From Flavobacteriales bacterium (GTDB taxonomy: Bacteria; Bacteroidota; Bacteroidia; Flavobacteriales_D; Sanyastnellaceae), in contig JANQWV010000069.1 of NCBI GenBank assembly GCA_030729695.1, positions 64,542 through 126,718 on the forward strand: DNA of 62,177 bases. Reading direction: 5' to 3'. Positions 34,083-44,351 of this stretch are shown one piece after another (positions within the stretch are counted from its first letter, which is position 1; the number at the start of each line of letters is the position of its first letter). The notes beneath the pieces were generated by a model. That model ran no database searches, was not told where the DNA came from, and saw only the letters and a program-made list of their open reading frames with translations. The position numbers were made by a program, and so were the translations under genes.

Positions 34083-37000
34083 GTGAAAAAACATTTATTT
34101 ATCGTTCTAGCGGTTTTGTTATCTTCTATTGCAAAAGCGCAACCAGGACCTACGACCTATACTCTAAATCCTCAGCCAATCAATGGCCAGTATTCAACGG
34201 GTACAGTTGTAACCATGTGCTTTACTATGACCGGTTTTGGCGGTTGTGGAAGCGCCGAATGGTTCGAAGGATTTGATTTGAACTTAGGTCCCGGTTGGAC
34301 AAATGTCTCTCCCGTTACAGCCCCTGCCGATTGCGGCGGAGCAGCACCAGGTGGTCAGGGTTGGATCTGGTTAGTTACAAATAATACAGCAGTTGGTCCA
34401 GTTGGTCCGGGTTATTTTTATGAAGGTCCTACAGGTCCGATAGATGGTAACCCATCTAATGACTGGGGAGATGCGGGTAATTGCACGTGGAGTTTTTGTG
34501 TGAATTTAACTGTTGCGAATTCGCCAGCTGCCGGAAATCTTTCAGTATCTGTATCTGCAGCGTCAGATGGTTATTGGGGAAGTTGGGGTGGAAACGGCTG
34601 TGACTATGCAAACCCGATTACAGTTTTGCCACCGTCTACGAGTATCTCAGGAGTTCCTATTTGTGCTGTAACGGCCTCTGCAACGTCTACGAATGCGAAT
34701 AACTGTGCTGGAGCTACGGTTACATTAGCCGCTTCAAACGCTTTCGGCGCGACTAACTATGCTTGGACGGGACCAAACGGTTTTACAGCAACAGGACAAT
34801 CGGTAACAATTCCGAGCGCGCAAGTTGCTAATGCCGGTTTGTACACTGTTACAGCTACGGGTGCTGCGACATGTTCAGGATCAACTACAGTCGTTGTAAA
34901 TCCAGTTCCTCAATTAAACGCCACCTCAAACGGCCCGGTTTGCGTTTGCAACCCCCTAACATTGAGTTCTGGTTTAACCCCTACACCCGGGTTATTGGTT
35001 GCGTGGACAGGTCCAGGATACGCATCAATTAACGCAAATCCAACAATTCCTTGTCCGCAAGTAACAAACAGTGGAACCTATACCTGTACCGCTTTGCAAG
35101 CGGGTTGTCAAGCGCAACAAACAGTTCAGGTTCTTGTTAGCCCAACTCCAAGTGCAGTTGTTAGCCCAGGTGGAACCTACAGTGTTTGTGCTGGCGAAAC
35201 GATTCCTACTCAAACAATAACAGGAACTCCTGCAAATGCAGTTTTAGGATGGACGAGTACTCAAGCAGGAATAGGTATTCCAGCAACGGGAGTAGGAACC
35301 ATTCCTTCATTTACAGCGGTTAATAATACGCCCGCGTCAATCACATCAGTGATAACCGTTACTCCAACACTTGGAACGTGCACAGGAACACCAAGCACAA
35401 TAACCATCACTGTAGGGCCTAGCCCAACGATTATAGAGCCTGAATCGAATTTGTATTGCGACGGAGCAACGTTCGCGGGTGTTGATTGGGGAGCAACTCC
35501 TTCGAGCACTGTTGTAGACTGGACAAATGACAACACGGCTAGTGGACTTCCAGGATCCGGACAAGGGAATATTGGAAGTTTTCTTTTGAGTAATCCAACG
35601 CTTGGCCAAGCTCTTTCAACTTTTACCGCAACTCCTTCTGTAGGAACGTGTATTGGAACACCAGTAACCTTTACAGTAACCGTAGCGGGTAATGGTGATG
35701 CAACCATTACCGATATTGGACCGTTGTGTTCAGATGTAGGACCACAAACGATTATTGCTGCGGATCCAACAGGGACTTGGTCGGGAGATGGAATCGTTAG
35801 CTCATTCGGTAATACTTCAGTTTTTGACCCAACTCTTGTTGGTCCCGGTCAACACGATATTTATTACAGTATTCCTGGTCAATGCGGAGGTTCAGATGGA
35901 TTGCAAATTGAAGTGGTGAATGTTCCTGCAGCCTTTGCTGGACTTGACTTCAGTATTTGCGAGGGGGTTGATACGGTAATGGTTGGTTCATTCACCAATT
36001 CAACCACAGGTACTGAGGAATTTACTTGGTCTCCTGCTACGAATTTGAGCAGTGCGACCGTTTCGTCACCAACTTTAACAGCAACAACAACACAGACGTA
36101 CACACTAACCGTGAATTCTGGAATTTGCGCTTCAAGTGATGATATTGTTGTAACTGTTGTTCCTCAAAGTGACGCAACCATTATCGCTTCAGGGCCTTAC
36201 TGTGCAGACATTGCGCCCGTTCAGTTATCTTCTTTAGAACCCGGAGGAACATGGTCGGGAACGGGAATTACGAATGCTGCCAACGGAACTTTTGATCCTG
36301 CCGTTGCCACACCTTCTACTCATACAATTACTTATTCAATAGGTGGCTTCTGTCCTTCAACAGATACGGAAGACTTTGTTGTTTGGGATGTTCCAGATGG
36401 AACAATTACCCCAGCAGGACCGTTTTGTATTGCAGAACTTCCAGTTACTCTGACAGCAGCGAGTGCAGGTGGAACTTGGAGTGGAACTGGCATAAACAAT
36501 GCTGTTTCAGGAAGTTTCGGAAGTGCAGCAACAACAGCGAATTCATATTTGATTAACTACAATACAGGTGGAAACTGTCCGCATGATTTCACAACAACTG
36601 TTGTTGTAAATGCTAATTCCGACGCTACAATTAATGCCATTGCTGATATTTGTAACGATGCTCCCGCGGTAACTTTAACAGCTGTGGAGGCGGGTGGAAC
36701 CTGGTCGGGTCAGGGAGTTTCAGGATCAAGCTTTAATCCGGCTGGATTACTTCCAGCAACATATACCGTGACTTATAATATTGGCGGTGCTTGCCCAGAT
36801 TCAGATACGCAAGATGTAGTTGTTTTAGCTGTCCCAGACGGAACCATCACTCCTGCTGGTCCATTCTGTCAAGATGCTTTACCGCAAACACTTACTGCAG
36901 CATCTGCCGGTGGAACGTGGAGTGGAACAGGTATTACAAGTGCTGCAAATGGTACATTTGGTAGCACCACAACACCTGCCGGTAACTATACGATCACCTA

Positions 37001-38066
37001 CACCACTTCGGGTGTTTGTCCTCAGACGTTCACAGAAAGTGTTGAAGTTGTAGGAAATCTTGACGCAACCATTAACGCCGCGGGTCCTTTCTGTGAGAAC
37101 GCAAGTGCTCAAACACTTACTGCTGCTAATCCAGGTGGAACTTGGACAGGCACAGGAGCAATTACAGCAGGTGGACAAATCTCGCCGACAACTCTTGGAG
37201 CGGGGACTTACACGTTTACATACGACTTGAGTAATAGCGGATGCTTGAGTAGTGACAATGTTCAGGTTACAATCAATGCATTACCTGTACCGAGCTTCTC
37301 AACAAGTTCTACTACCGGTTGCTCCCCACTATCGGTGAGCTTTACCAATACATCTAATCCTCTTGGAAGTAACTGTGTTTGGTATCTCGATGGCAATCCG
37401 GTTGGAAGCGGAAATACATTCAGTAATTTGTTCGAAGGAAATTCATGTTCTGATATTGGAATCATGGTAACCGATGCTGCGGGATGTAGCGCAACCATTA
37501 CTCAGAACGATGTGGTTTGTGTTGTATCTAATCCATCTGCATCTTTCACCTGGTCGCCATCCGAGCCAAATTCAGGTAGTACTGTATTCTTCGACAACGC
37601 ATCGTTGGGAGGAGTAACTTACAACTGGACTATCGATGGTGTTTCATATACAAGCGAAGACGTTACTTTCCCGCTTCCAAGTGCAATTGGTGAAACGTTC
37701 GAGGCTTGCCTAGATGTTGTGGGTGTAGGGGGTTGCATGGACGCTCAGTGTTATACGGTTAGCGTTAGCACCAGTTCTTATGTATACGTTCCAAATTCGT
37801 TCACTCCAGATGGAGACGGTAAGAACGATGTGTTCGCGCCAGTAGTAACAGGTTTGTCGAGCACGTCTCGCTATAGCTTCAGCATTTACAATCGTTGGGG
37901 AGATTTAATTTTCGACACGAAAGATCCAAATGATGTTTGGGTTGGAGATGTTAACGGTGGTTCACACTTTGCAGAAGATGGAGCTTACGTTTATGAAATT
38001 AAGATTCAGTTCAGTTCTGGCGAAGAGCCATTCAAGAAAATGGGAACAGTAGTATTGGTTCGTTAA
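34083..38066 (+). CDS. Second repeat adhesin, paralogue with fewer modules, type-B T9SS C-terminal domain
   Basis: 1327 residues from a GTG start (MKKHLFIVLAVLLSSIAKAQ signal). The N-terminal domain (about 21-190: YTLNPQPINGQYSTGT, FCVNLTVANS) differs from its neighbour. The Ig-like part, the 75-residue modules (two pairs plus flanking single modules), the PKD-like region (GCSPLSVSFTNTSNPLGSNC) and the sorting domain (YVPNSFTPDGDGKNDVF, YNRWGDLIFD) are closely related. A TATTTTTG box at 34020-34027 is a plausible own promoter. It looks like a tandem duplicate with a replaced N-terminus and a shorter array. The stop overlaps the next convergent gene by 4 bp. Confidence 0.93.
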   Translation: MKKHLFIVLAVLLSSIAKAQPGPTTYTLNPQPINGQYSTGTVVTMCFTMTGFGGCGSAEWFEGFDLNLGPGWTNVSPVTAPADCGGAAPGGQGWIWLVTNNTAVGPVGPGYFYEGPTGPIDGNPSNDWGDAGNCTWSFCVNLTVANSPAAGNLSVSVSAASDGYWGSWGGNGCDYANPITVLPPSTSISGVPICAVTASATSTNANNCAGATVTLAASNAFGATNYAWTGPNGFTATGQSVTIPSAQVANAGLYTVTATGAATCSGSTTVVVNPVPQLNATSNGPVCVCNPLTLSSGLTPTPGLLVAWTGPGYASINANPTIPCPQVTNSGTYTCTALQAGCQAQQTVQVLVSPTPSAVVSPGGTYSVCAGETIPTQTITGTPANAVLGWTSTQAGIGIPATGVGTIPSFTAVNNTPASITSVITVTPTLGTCTGTPSTITITVGPSPTIIEPESNLYCDGATFAGVDWGATPSSTVVDWTNDNTASGLPGSGQGNIGSFLLSNPTLGQALSTFTATPSVGTCIGTPVTFTVTVAGNGDATITDIGPLCSDVGPQTIIAADPTGTWSGDGIVSSFGNTSVFDPTLVGPGQHDIYYSIPGQCGGSDGLQIEVVNVPAAFAGLDFSICEGVDTVMVGSFTNSTTGTEEFTWSPATNLSSATVSSPTLTATTTQTYTLTVNSGICASSDDIVVTVVPQSDATIIASGPYCADIAPVQLSSLEPGGTWSGTGITNAANGTFDPAVATPSTHTITYSIGGFCPSTDTEDFVVWDVPDGTITPAGPFCIAELPVTLTAASAGGTWSGTGINNAVSGSFGSAATTANSYLINYNTGGNCPHDFTTTVVVNANSDATINAIADICNDAPAVTLTAVEAGGTWSGQGVSGSSFNPAGLLPATYTVTYNIGGACPDSDTQDVVVLAVPDGTITPAGPFCQDALPQTLTAASAGGTWSGTGITSAANGTFGSTTTPAGNYTITYTTSGVCPQTFTESVEVVGNLDATINAAGPFCENASAQTLTAANPGGTWTGTGAITAGGQISPTTLGAGTYTFTYDLSNSGCLSSDNVQVTINALPVPSFSTSSTTGCSPLSVSFTNTSNPLGSNCVWYLDGNPVGSGNTFSNLFEGNSCSDIGIMVTDAAGCSATITQNDVVCVVSNPSASFTWSPSEPNSGSTVFFDNASLGGVTYNWTIDGVSYTSEDVTFPLPSAIGETFEACLDVVGVGGCMDAQCYTVSVSTSSYVYVPNSFTPDGDGKNDVFAPVVTGLSSTSRYSFSIYNRWGDLIFDTKDPNDVWVGDVNGGSHFAEDGAYVYEIKIQFSSGEEPFKKMGTVVLVR
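36171..37061 (+). repeat. Two module pairs homologous to the 450-bp repeats
   Basis: Modules start at 36171, 36396, 36621 and 36837, with a further one at 37062. Spacings are 225, 225, 216 and 225 bp. The consensus (DATI...GPxC, GGTWSG, CP) is the same as in the neighbouring adhesin. Confidence 0.92.
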
Positions 38067-40045
38067 CGAATAAGACATATAAAACCATTGAATTCACGAG
38101 CTTCACCGCTCGTGAATTTTGCTTTTATAACGTAGCTATAAACGCCTTCAGGGGCGAAATAACTTCCATTTCTTACTTCACCTATCCAAGGTAAATTCGG
38201 ATTTGTGCTAGAGAAAATAATTTCACCCCAACGATTAAAAACAAGTGTTTCTACTTCGGTCCATCCATTAATTTCCGGATACCAAACGTCGTTGATTCCA
38301 TCGCCATTCGGTGTGAAAGAATTCGGAACATGCACATAAATATTGCAATCGTCGAATTCCATATTCCAACTTCGAGAAACAGTTTCACAGGCATTTGAAA
38401 CGGTTACGGAATAATTCCCAGATTCGTAAAAAAGATGCGTTGAAAGTTCGGTCCCGTCGAACCACAAGAAATATTCTGCTGTAGGAGAAGATGCGGTTAG
38501 CGTTACGGTGTCGCCTTGGCAATAGGTGTAATTATTTCCAATAGGAATAACAATCGGATCTAAAATCGAAATGAAAATTGAATCTGAAACATTGCACACA
38601 CCGTCTGAATAGGAAGCGGTGACAAGCCCCTCAATGTTCGTCTGAAAAGATGAAGAAAGTGTGCTGCTGTTCCAAGTAAGTTGTTCATTGAATGAAAAAC
38701 TGAGGCTCTCGCCTGAACAGAGCGTTGTATCTGCCCCCAAATTAATTTCAGGAGGCGTTATTACCGTTACAAGCGCGCTGTCTGGCATGGGACAACCCTG
38801 ATAGAAGTATGTGCCGTAAATCATTCCTGAAGAAGAAATAGGCAAAGATGTGCCGGTGCTTCCATTTCCCCAAGTTACGCTTTGGCTCGTCGAATATGAA
38901 TAAGGCTGATCTGCACAGACCGTAACATCTGGACCTAAATTCCAATTCGGAAGAGTAATGACAGACACATTGACGACGTCTGTTACCGAACAACCGTTGA
39001 GCGTAGCAGTGACTTGGTAGTTCCCTGAATTCTGCACGTTGAAACTTGCGGTTGAAGGACCGTTAAGCCATTGCACAGAATTGAAATTTCCAGTTGCTAA
39101 AAGGCTTGCTGTTCCTGCCGGACAAATAACGGTATCTGCGCCTGCGAAAACGGAAACTTCTAATGGAGAAACAACAAAGTCGAATGAACCGGTTGCCGTA
39201 TTTCCGCATGCATCGTTCACGTAACCCGCAAGATCTGAAATGGCTAAGGTATAGTTTCCCGGAGGAAGATTACCTAACGTTGGAACAAGCGTTACAGAAG
39301 GATTTCCGGGAGAGTTAGGAGCGGGAAGCTGAATGGAATTTATAGTGACATTTCCAGACGGTCCGGTGAGTTGAAAGTCTACGGGTTGAATGGAAGAGGT
39401 TACAATGTTTTCATCGAACTCGACTATTACGCCGGGGTTGTTGCAGTCTGTGGTAACGTTTAGAATTGTTGGATTGATATCGTCAAACAGTGAAGCGGTT
39501 GAATTGGAAAAATCAATGGTGTAACCGCTGCTGCTGTTCGACCAATTCATAACAACTAAGGCATAGGTTTGTCCTGCTACAACATTCAGATCGGCGTTGA
39601 AGGCAGGGCCGTTGAGATCTCCAGGACCATTGCTATTGCCCGTTCCTCCGTCAACACTTGAAATACCAGTTGGACCAGAGCCAAAGAAGAGTCCGTATGA
39701 ATTGCAGCTTACTTCGGGCGAAGTGCCGTTCATTATTCCCGCGCAGCCGTTGTCTGTAATGTTGAACATACCCCAATCGTAGTCTGCGTCTATGTCGGAA
39801 GGGTCTAAGACAAACCCCATGTTTCCAGATTCAGTAACAGTAAACGTGTACCACATGGAACTGGTCTCGGTTCCGTTGTTACAAGCTCCTGTAGGCTCGA
39901 AAACATTTCCAAAAGTTGAAGTAGCGTTGGCTTCCGTATAGACATCTTCACATAACTGAATGGCCCCGTTGCAATCACTAACGCTTTGTCCAAACACGTT
40001 GGAAGCGAGCAGTGTGCACACGATAAGAGTGGACCAAAATTTCAT
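38063..40045 (-). CDS. Secreted protein with type-B T9SS C-terminal domain
   Basis: 660 residues with signal peptide MKFWSTLIVCTLLASNVFGQ. The N-terminal domain (about 21-185: CNGAIQLCEDVY, SSMWYTFTVTESG, YTIDFSNST) is of the CUB/pre-peptidase-like kind often seen in T9SS cargo. It is followed by Ig-like segments with ADTVICPAGTASLLAT and VTWGNGSTG. The C-terminus has HVPNSFTPNGDGINDVWYP and FNRWGEIIFSS, the gliding-motility sorting domain. Likely a surface or secreted protein of unknown ligand. It is the third type-B cargo in a row and is convergent with the second adhesin. Confidence 0.92.
   Translation of the reverse strand: MKFWSTLIVCTLLASNVFGQSVSDCNGAIQLCEDVYTEANATSTFGNVFEPTGACNNGTETSSMWYTFTVTESGNMGFVLDPSDIDADYDWGMFNITDNGCAGIMNGTSPEVSCNSYGLFFGSGPTGISSVDGGTGNSNGPGDLNGPAFNADLNVVAGQTYALVVMNWSNSSSGYTIDFSNSTASLFDDINPTILNVTTDCNNPGVIVEFDENIVTSSIQPVDFQLTGPSGNVTINSIQLPAPNSPGNPSVTLVPTLGNLPPGNYTLAISDLAGYVNDACGNTATGSFDFVVSPLEVSVFAGADTVICPAGTASLLATGNFNSVQWLNGPSTASFNVQNSGNYQVTATLNGCSVTDVVNVSVITLPNWNLGPDVTVCADQPYSYSTSQSVTWGNGSTGTSLPISSSGMIYGTYFYQGCPMPDSALVTVITPPEINLGADTTLCSGESLSFSFNEQLTWNSSTLSSSFQTNIEGLVTASYSDGVCNVSDSIFISILDPIVIPIGNNYTYCQGDTVTLTASSPTAEYFLWFDGTELSTHLFYESGNYSVTVSNACETVSRSWNMEFDDCNIYVHVPNSFTPNGDGINDVWYPEINGWTEVETLVFNRWGEIIFSSTNPNLPWIGEVRNGSYFAPEGVYSYVIKAKFTSGEAREFNGFICLIR
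38091..38118. terminator. Perfect 11-bp hairpin inside the 3' end of a coding region
   Basis: AATTCACGAGC (38091-38101), loop TTCACC, GCTCGTGAATT (38108-38118), followed by TTTGCTTTT on the plus strand. It lies 25 bp past the second adhesin's stop but inside the convergent gene, where it encodes part of SGEAREFNGF. It probably terminates the adhesin transcript and may work both ways. Confidence 0.65.
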
Positions 40046-40110
40046 TCAAAGCAGTTAAGGCGGTTGATGCAATTTACTGATTTTTTGAACGGTAGAACAG
40101 CGATGTGAAA

Positions 40111-41106
40111 TTAAAGCGGAACAAACTCTCCGATTTTTTTTATTTCAATTTGAACAAGTGGCTTATTCATTCGAGAGTGTTCAAGCAAATTTTCAATGGG
40201 TTCCATAACCGGTTCGTCTGAAAGATCGAAGCAACCGTAGTGCATAGGGATCATTTTTTTTGCACGCATCTCTTCCGCTGCGCGCAGCGCATCTTTCGGA
40301 GAAATGTGATTCTGTTTCATAAACCATTCGGGTTGGTAGGCGCCAATTCCGATAATGCAATAATCGACGTTGAAATAGTCTCCGACTTCTTTCAAATGCG
40401 AGTTGTAGCCGGTGTCTCCACTGAAATAAATCGTAGTGTTTTCAGACTGAATAACGAATGCGCCCCACAGGTGTTCGTTGTAGTCGAACAAACCGCGCTT
40501 CGCCCAATGCTGCGCGGGCATAAATGAAATGGTTAACTTGTTTTTCAAGGTTGAAAAAACCTGATACCAACCCGCTTCTTCGATGTCTTTATGTCCGGTT
40601 AAACTTCGAATGAGTGCACCCATTTTCAATCCAGTTAATACTTTCGCTTTCGTCGATTTTTTAAGGATGTTTTTTAACGACTTTCCACTGAGATGATCGC
40701 GGTGATTATGGCTCAGCAGGATGTAGTCAATTTCGGGCAATTCATTTATGTTGAAGGGAAGTGAGGTATAGCGTTTATGGAAGGGAGAGAGTTTTTCGAA
40801 TACCGGGTCAGTGATCAAATTCACCCCGTTTATTCGCATGAAAAAACAGGCATGCCCCAACCAGACTATACCGTCTTCATTTCCATTTAGCCAGTCGAAA
40901 TTTTCTGCAACTTCAGGCCCCTTCATTCCCATTTTTTTTTCGGCTTGAAAGGGATTTGTTGCACGTTTCCACTTCATCACATCTCTGAAATTCGGTTCGA
41001 ATTGTGTGTGAAAATTCATGAAACGCCCCGTATGATCTAAAGGTGTTTTTATTTCAACGAAGTTGGGATGAATATACTTCAGCGCGGGGTTCTCTGTCTT
41101 CTTCAT
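40111..41106 (-). CDS. Metallo-beta-lactamase-fold hydrolase (NAPE-PLD/UlaG-like)
   Basis: About 331 residues if it starts at the ATG at 41106; an ATG at 41142 would add 12. The upstream gene's terminator ends at 41146, which favours a start downstream of it. The metal site is LLSHNHRDHLSG, then AQHWAKRG, FSGDTGYNSH and IPMHYGCFDL, in the order of NAPE-phospholipase-D/UlaG relatives. VWLGHACFF near residue 80 matches the family's first strand. The likely substrate is a phosphodiester or cyclic ester, but nothing here fixes it. A near-consensus TTACTTTG lies about 10 bp upstream. Confidence 0.88.
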   Translation of the reverse strand: MKKTENPALKYIHPNFVEIKTPLDHTGRFMNFHTQFEPNFRDVMKWKRATNPFQAEKKMGMKGPEVAENFDWLNGNEDGIVWLGHACFFMRINGVNLITDPVFEKLSPFHKRYTSLPFNINELPEIDYILLSHNHRDHLSGKSLKNILKKSTKAKVLTGLKMGALIRSLTGHKDIEEAGWYQVFSTLKNKLTISFMPAQHWAKRGLFDYNEHLWGAFVIQSENTTIYFSGDTGYNSHLKEVGDYFNVDYCIIGIGAYQPEWFMKQNHISPKDALRAAEEMRAKKMIPMHYGCFDLSDEPVMEPIENLLEHSRMNKPLVQIEIKKIGEFVPL

Positions 41107-41145
41107 AAATGAAAAACAAAGTAACGGCAGAATAGTTTTCATCAA

Positions 41146-41170
41146 AAGAAAAGGGCCGACGAATCGGCCC
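41146..41170 (-). terminator. Terminator of the Asp-box T9SS gene
   Basis: On the minus strand GGGCCGA, loop TTCG, TCGGCCC, then TTTTCTTTT (41170 down to about 41146). It is 24 bp after the stop at 41195. Confidence 0.93.
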
Positions 41171-41194
41171 TCTTCCACATATAAAATTAAAATC

Positions 41195-43030
41195 TTATTG
41201 CTTCACGAAACGTTGGTTGCTTGTTCCGTTTGCGTTTTGGTATTGTACATCGTACACACCGTTAGCAAGATCAGAAACATCAACTCTAGTAGTTCCGTTA
41301 TTGAAGTTGTTGAAAGAACGAACCAATTGTCCGTTTGCATTAAAGATGCGGATTACTCCGTTTTCGTTTGCAGCAACTTGAATGTTTAATTCAGAAGTTG
41401 TTGGATTTGGGAAAACGTTGAAAGAAGTTTTTGTTAAAGAACCTTCTTCAACACCAACTAAATCAAGAGTTACACAAACATAAATTTGATCGTTGTCTGT
41501 TACAGGATCAGCAGCGTCTTCTGGTTGTACGTGAATACCCGGTTCGAAATCGCGTTGAACAATCAAGTGAATTTTATCTCCGTATGCGAACGGAGCCATA
41601 GAAGCATAAACGTACTCGTACCCGTCTTCTTCCAGGTCTGGAGTGATGTCGGAAGGGTCGGACCATGATGCGCCGCCGTCGTCTGATTTTACAGCGTAAA
41701 TATGTCTGAGGTATTCTGCACCGTTGAAGTAATTTTCATTAACGGCTTGATACGAACAGAAGATAGTTCCATCTGCGGCTTCTGCTAATTGTGGATGTGA
41801 AGCGATACCGCTGTTTCCGTATTGCCCAACTTCAGTAATTGAAGCAGGGATGGTTGCATCGTTATCTGGGGAAATACCAATTTCAAGAACTTCAGTTGCA
41901 GGATCAACCATGCTTTCGTTCCAATATGCGATACTACCCGCTAATGGGAAGTAACTGTATACTGAATCGACTACGCCAAGATCATCTGTGTAGAACATTG
42001 TCCCGAAAGCAGCGTGAGCTGTTCCGCTTGCATCGATGAACACTGCACCCGCGCCATCAGAAGAAAGAACAGTATCTTGAATTCCGTCTAATTCAACATC
42101 TGTTCCTAGGTCAATAACGTAGTTATCGATAGGGAAATCCCAAATAGTGCTGCGTGTCCATGTGCTTCCGTTGTCGTTAGAAATCCAGATGTAAGAATCT
42201 TGAAGATCTCCGAAGGTAGCAATCGCAATTTTATTTCCACGTGCATAAATAGCATAGGTGTCAGCAGAGAATCCGTCAACTAACGAAGTGTTTTCTTCAC
42301 CAGGAAGCAGAACCTCGGTTAGATCCCAAGTTGCCCCTCCGTCGGTGGAACGGTTGTATAAGAGAGCACCTGTCATTCCGTTGGTGTATGCGCCTGCGTT
42401 TGGATCTGCAAGGCAAACCATGTGAATGCTGTTTCCGTCTGCACCACCTGAAGCTGCGCGAGGCCAGAACATTCCGAAGCCTGATGCGTTTGGAACCATC
42501 GAATTTACCCAGTTTCCAGTGCCTACAGCAGCGCGAGTCCATACTTTAATTCCACCTGTTCCGCTATGGTTCATCATTAGTTCAGAACCATTTGCAGGGT
42601 GAATCAATGAAGTCCATCCTGTACGCATGCTCTCTGCGCGTTGTGTAATATCGTCTTGCCAAGCACCTGCTGTGCGGTAGTTGTAGCCTGTTCCACGGTC
42701 AGGATAAGTGTCTGAAGAGTTTGTTGCACTGAAAGTGAAACACGCAGCAACACCCGCGTCGTCTGCAATGATGCGGTTTTGAATACTGTTGTTTGTTTGT
42801 AAATCGTAAATTGTTGTTCCAAGGTACTCTTCCGATTGAATCATACTCTTCTCAGAAGAAACTGCGTAAGGAGCTTTTGATTGTTTCGAAGGAGTGTTAC
42901 CAACGGTGGCGTTGGTGTAAGGATTGAATTTAGCAGCCTTGTTTTGTGAGGCAGACAATTTGGTTGGAATTTGCTGAGCGCTTGCGCTGAAAGCAATTCC
43001 CATGGCTAGAGCAAAGTACAGTCTTTTCAT
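41195..43030 (-). CDS. Asp-box (sialidase-like) secreted protein with type-A T9SS sorting domain
   Basis: 611 residues with signal peptide MKRLYFALAMGIAFSASAQ. The middle has Asp-box motifs of beta-propellers: STDGGATWDL, SNDNGSTWTR and SDDGGASWSD, typical of sialidase/BNR repeats. The C-terminal about 75 residues (FNVFPNPTTSELNIQV, IFNANGQLVRSF, LANGVYDVQY, QRFVKQ) form a type-A sorting domain removed on export and replaced by lipid anchoring in well-studied T9SS species. No catalytic Arg triad is obvious, so enzyme activity is uncertain. It has its own terminator. Confidence 0.9.
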   Translation of the reverse strand: MKRLYFALAMGIAFSASAQQIPTKLSASQNKAAKFNPYTNATVGNTPSKQSKAPYAVSSEKSMIQSEEYLGTTIYDLQTNNSIQNRIIADDAGVAACFTFSATNSSDTYPDRGTGYNYRTAGAWQDDITQRAESMRTGWTSLIHPANGSELMMNHSGTGGIKVWTRAAVGTGNWVNSMVPNASGFGMFWPRAASGGADGNSIHMVCLADPNAGAYTNGMTGALLYNRSTDGGATWDLTEVLLPGEENTSLVDGFSADTYAIYARGNKIAIATFGDLQDSYIWISNDNGSTWTRSTIWDFPIDNYVIDLGTDVELDGIQDTVLSSDGAGAVFIDASGTAHAAFGTMFYTDDLGVVDSVYSYFPLAGSIAYWNESMVDPATEVLEIGISPDNDATIPASITEVGQYGNSGIASHPQLAEAADGTIFCSYQAVNENYFNGAEYLRHIYAVKSDDGGASWSDPSDITPDLEEDGYEYVYASMAPFAYGDKIHLIVQRDFEPGIHVQPEDAADPVTDNDQIYVCVTLDLVGVEEGSLTKTSFNVFPNPTTSELNIQVAANENGVIRIFNANGQLVRSFNNFNNGTTRVDVSDLANGVYDVQYQNANGTSNQRFVKQ

Positions 43031-43103
43031 AGTAGTGGTTTAGATTAGCGAACTAATTTAGCAAAAATTGGTTTCATTCAATGTAACTGAGAAAAAAAAT
43101 ACG

Positions 43104-44348
43104 ATGAAAGCGATAATTATCAATATTGGAGATGAGCTCTTGATTGGACAAACGATCAATACGAATGCTGCGTGGATGGGGCAATACCTCAATAGTTTCG
43201 GAATGGAGGTTGAATCGTCTCATTGTATTTCCGACAAAGGACCTATTATTTTCCAGGAGATAGACAAAGCTTTGAAAAAGGCTGAAGTGGTTGTTGTGAC
43301 AGGGGGACTAGGTCCGACGAAAGATGATATTACCAAGCATACACTTTGTGAATTGTTTCAAACGGAATTGGTCATGCACGAGCCAAGTTATTTGCGCGTA
43401 AAGGCTTTTTTCGAATCACGCGGATTGCCTTTTTTGAAAGTGAACGAACAACAGGCGCTTGTTCCTGCGTCGTGCACAGTGCTTGAAAATATGGTGGGCA
43501 CCGCGAACGGCATGTTGTTCGAGCGCGACGGACACATTTGTGTTTCACTTCCCGGTGTTCCTTTTGAGATGCAGTATTTAATGGAGCATGAAGTGGTTCC
43601 AAGAATTCAGCAAAAATTCGAGTTGCCGAAGATTGTTCACCGCACCATTTTAACGCAAGGTGTGGGCGAGAGTTTTATTGCTGATCTTTTAACAGACTGG
43701 GAGAACTCGTTAGCTTCAGAAGACATACGCTTGGCTTATTTGCCTTCACCCGGAATGGTGAAACTGCGCATGTCTATCTACGGCGGAGCAGAAGAGTCTG
43801 TTTTAAAAGAAAGAATTCAACGCAAAGAAGCAGAACTGCAGGCTATTATTGGCGAGTATATTTTCGGATATGAAAAAGAAACGCTACAAAGTGTGCTCGT
43901 ACAGAAATTAAAAGGAAAAGAAAAGTCTGTGAGTTTCGCGGAAAGTTGCACGGGAGGAATGATGGCGCAAAAGTTCACCGATGTATCTGGAGCGAGCGAA
44001 GTCTTTCAATCGGGTTGGGTGGTTTACCATGAATCATCAAAAACGAAGGAGTTGGGTGTTGACGAAACTTTGATTTCGAATTTCGGAGTCGTGAGTGAAG
44101 AAGTTGCCGCAGCTTTGGCTGAACGAGCGCGTTTAAAATCTGGAAGTGATTTTGCCTTGTCTTCAACAGGTTGGGCGGGACCAGATGGAGGCGATGAAAA
44201 GCACGGTGTGGGCACTATTTTCGTGGCACTTTCTTCTGAAAAAGGCACAATTGTTAAGAAGTTGAAGTTTGGAAAGAACCGCACACGCAACCGAGAAATG
44301 GCTACAGACGCGGCTTTCATGCTTTTGATCAAAGAAATTCAGAAGTAA
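43104..44348 (+). CDS. cinA: CinA-family nicotinamide-nucleotide amidohydrolase
   Basis: 414 residues from the ATG at 43104. The N-terminal molybdopterin-binding-like domain ([47 protein letters not shown]) and the C-terminal CinA amidase domain ([34 protein letters not shown]) are both complete. The family hydrolyses NMN to nicotinate mononucleotide and cleans ADP-ribose, recycling pyridine nucleotides. It precedes rpmB, which has its own promoter in the 62-bp gap. Confidence 0.96.
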   Translation: MKAIIINIGDELLIGQTINTNAAWMGQYLNSFGMEVESSHCISDKGPIIFQEIDKALKKAEVVVVTGGLGPTKDDITKHTLCELFQTELVMHEPSYLRVKAFFESRGLPFLKVNEQQALVPASCTVLENMVGTANGMLFERDGHICVSLPGVPFEMQYLMEHEVVPRIQQKFELPKIVHRTILTQGVGESFIADLLTDWENSLASEDIRLAYLPSPGMVKLRMSIYGGAEESVLKERIQRKEAELQAIIGEYIFGYEKETLQSVLVQKLKGKEKSVSFAESCTGGMMAQKFTDVSGASEVFQSGWVVYHESSKTKELGVDETLISNFGVVSEEVAAALAERARLKSGSDFALSSTGWAGPDGGDEKHGVGTIFVALSSEKGTIVKKLKFGKNRTRNREMATDAAFMLLIKEIQK

Positions 44349-44351
44349 AAA

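Noticed and set aside
28121-37498. Long antisense and alternate-frame open stretches in the adhesin genes (for example 28121-28636 minus)
   Set aside because: They are by-products of repetitive, Thr/Gly/Ala-rich coding sequence: they show no start context, no domains and only low-complexity composition.
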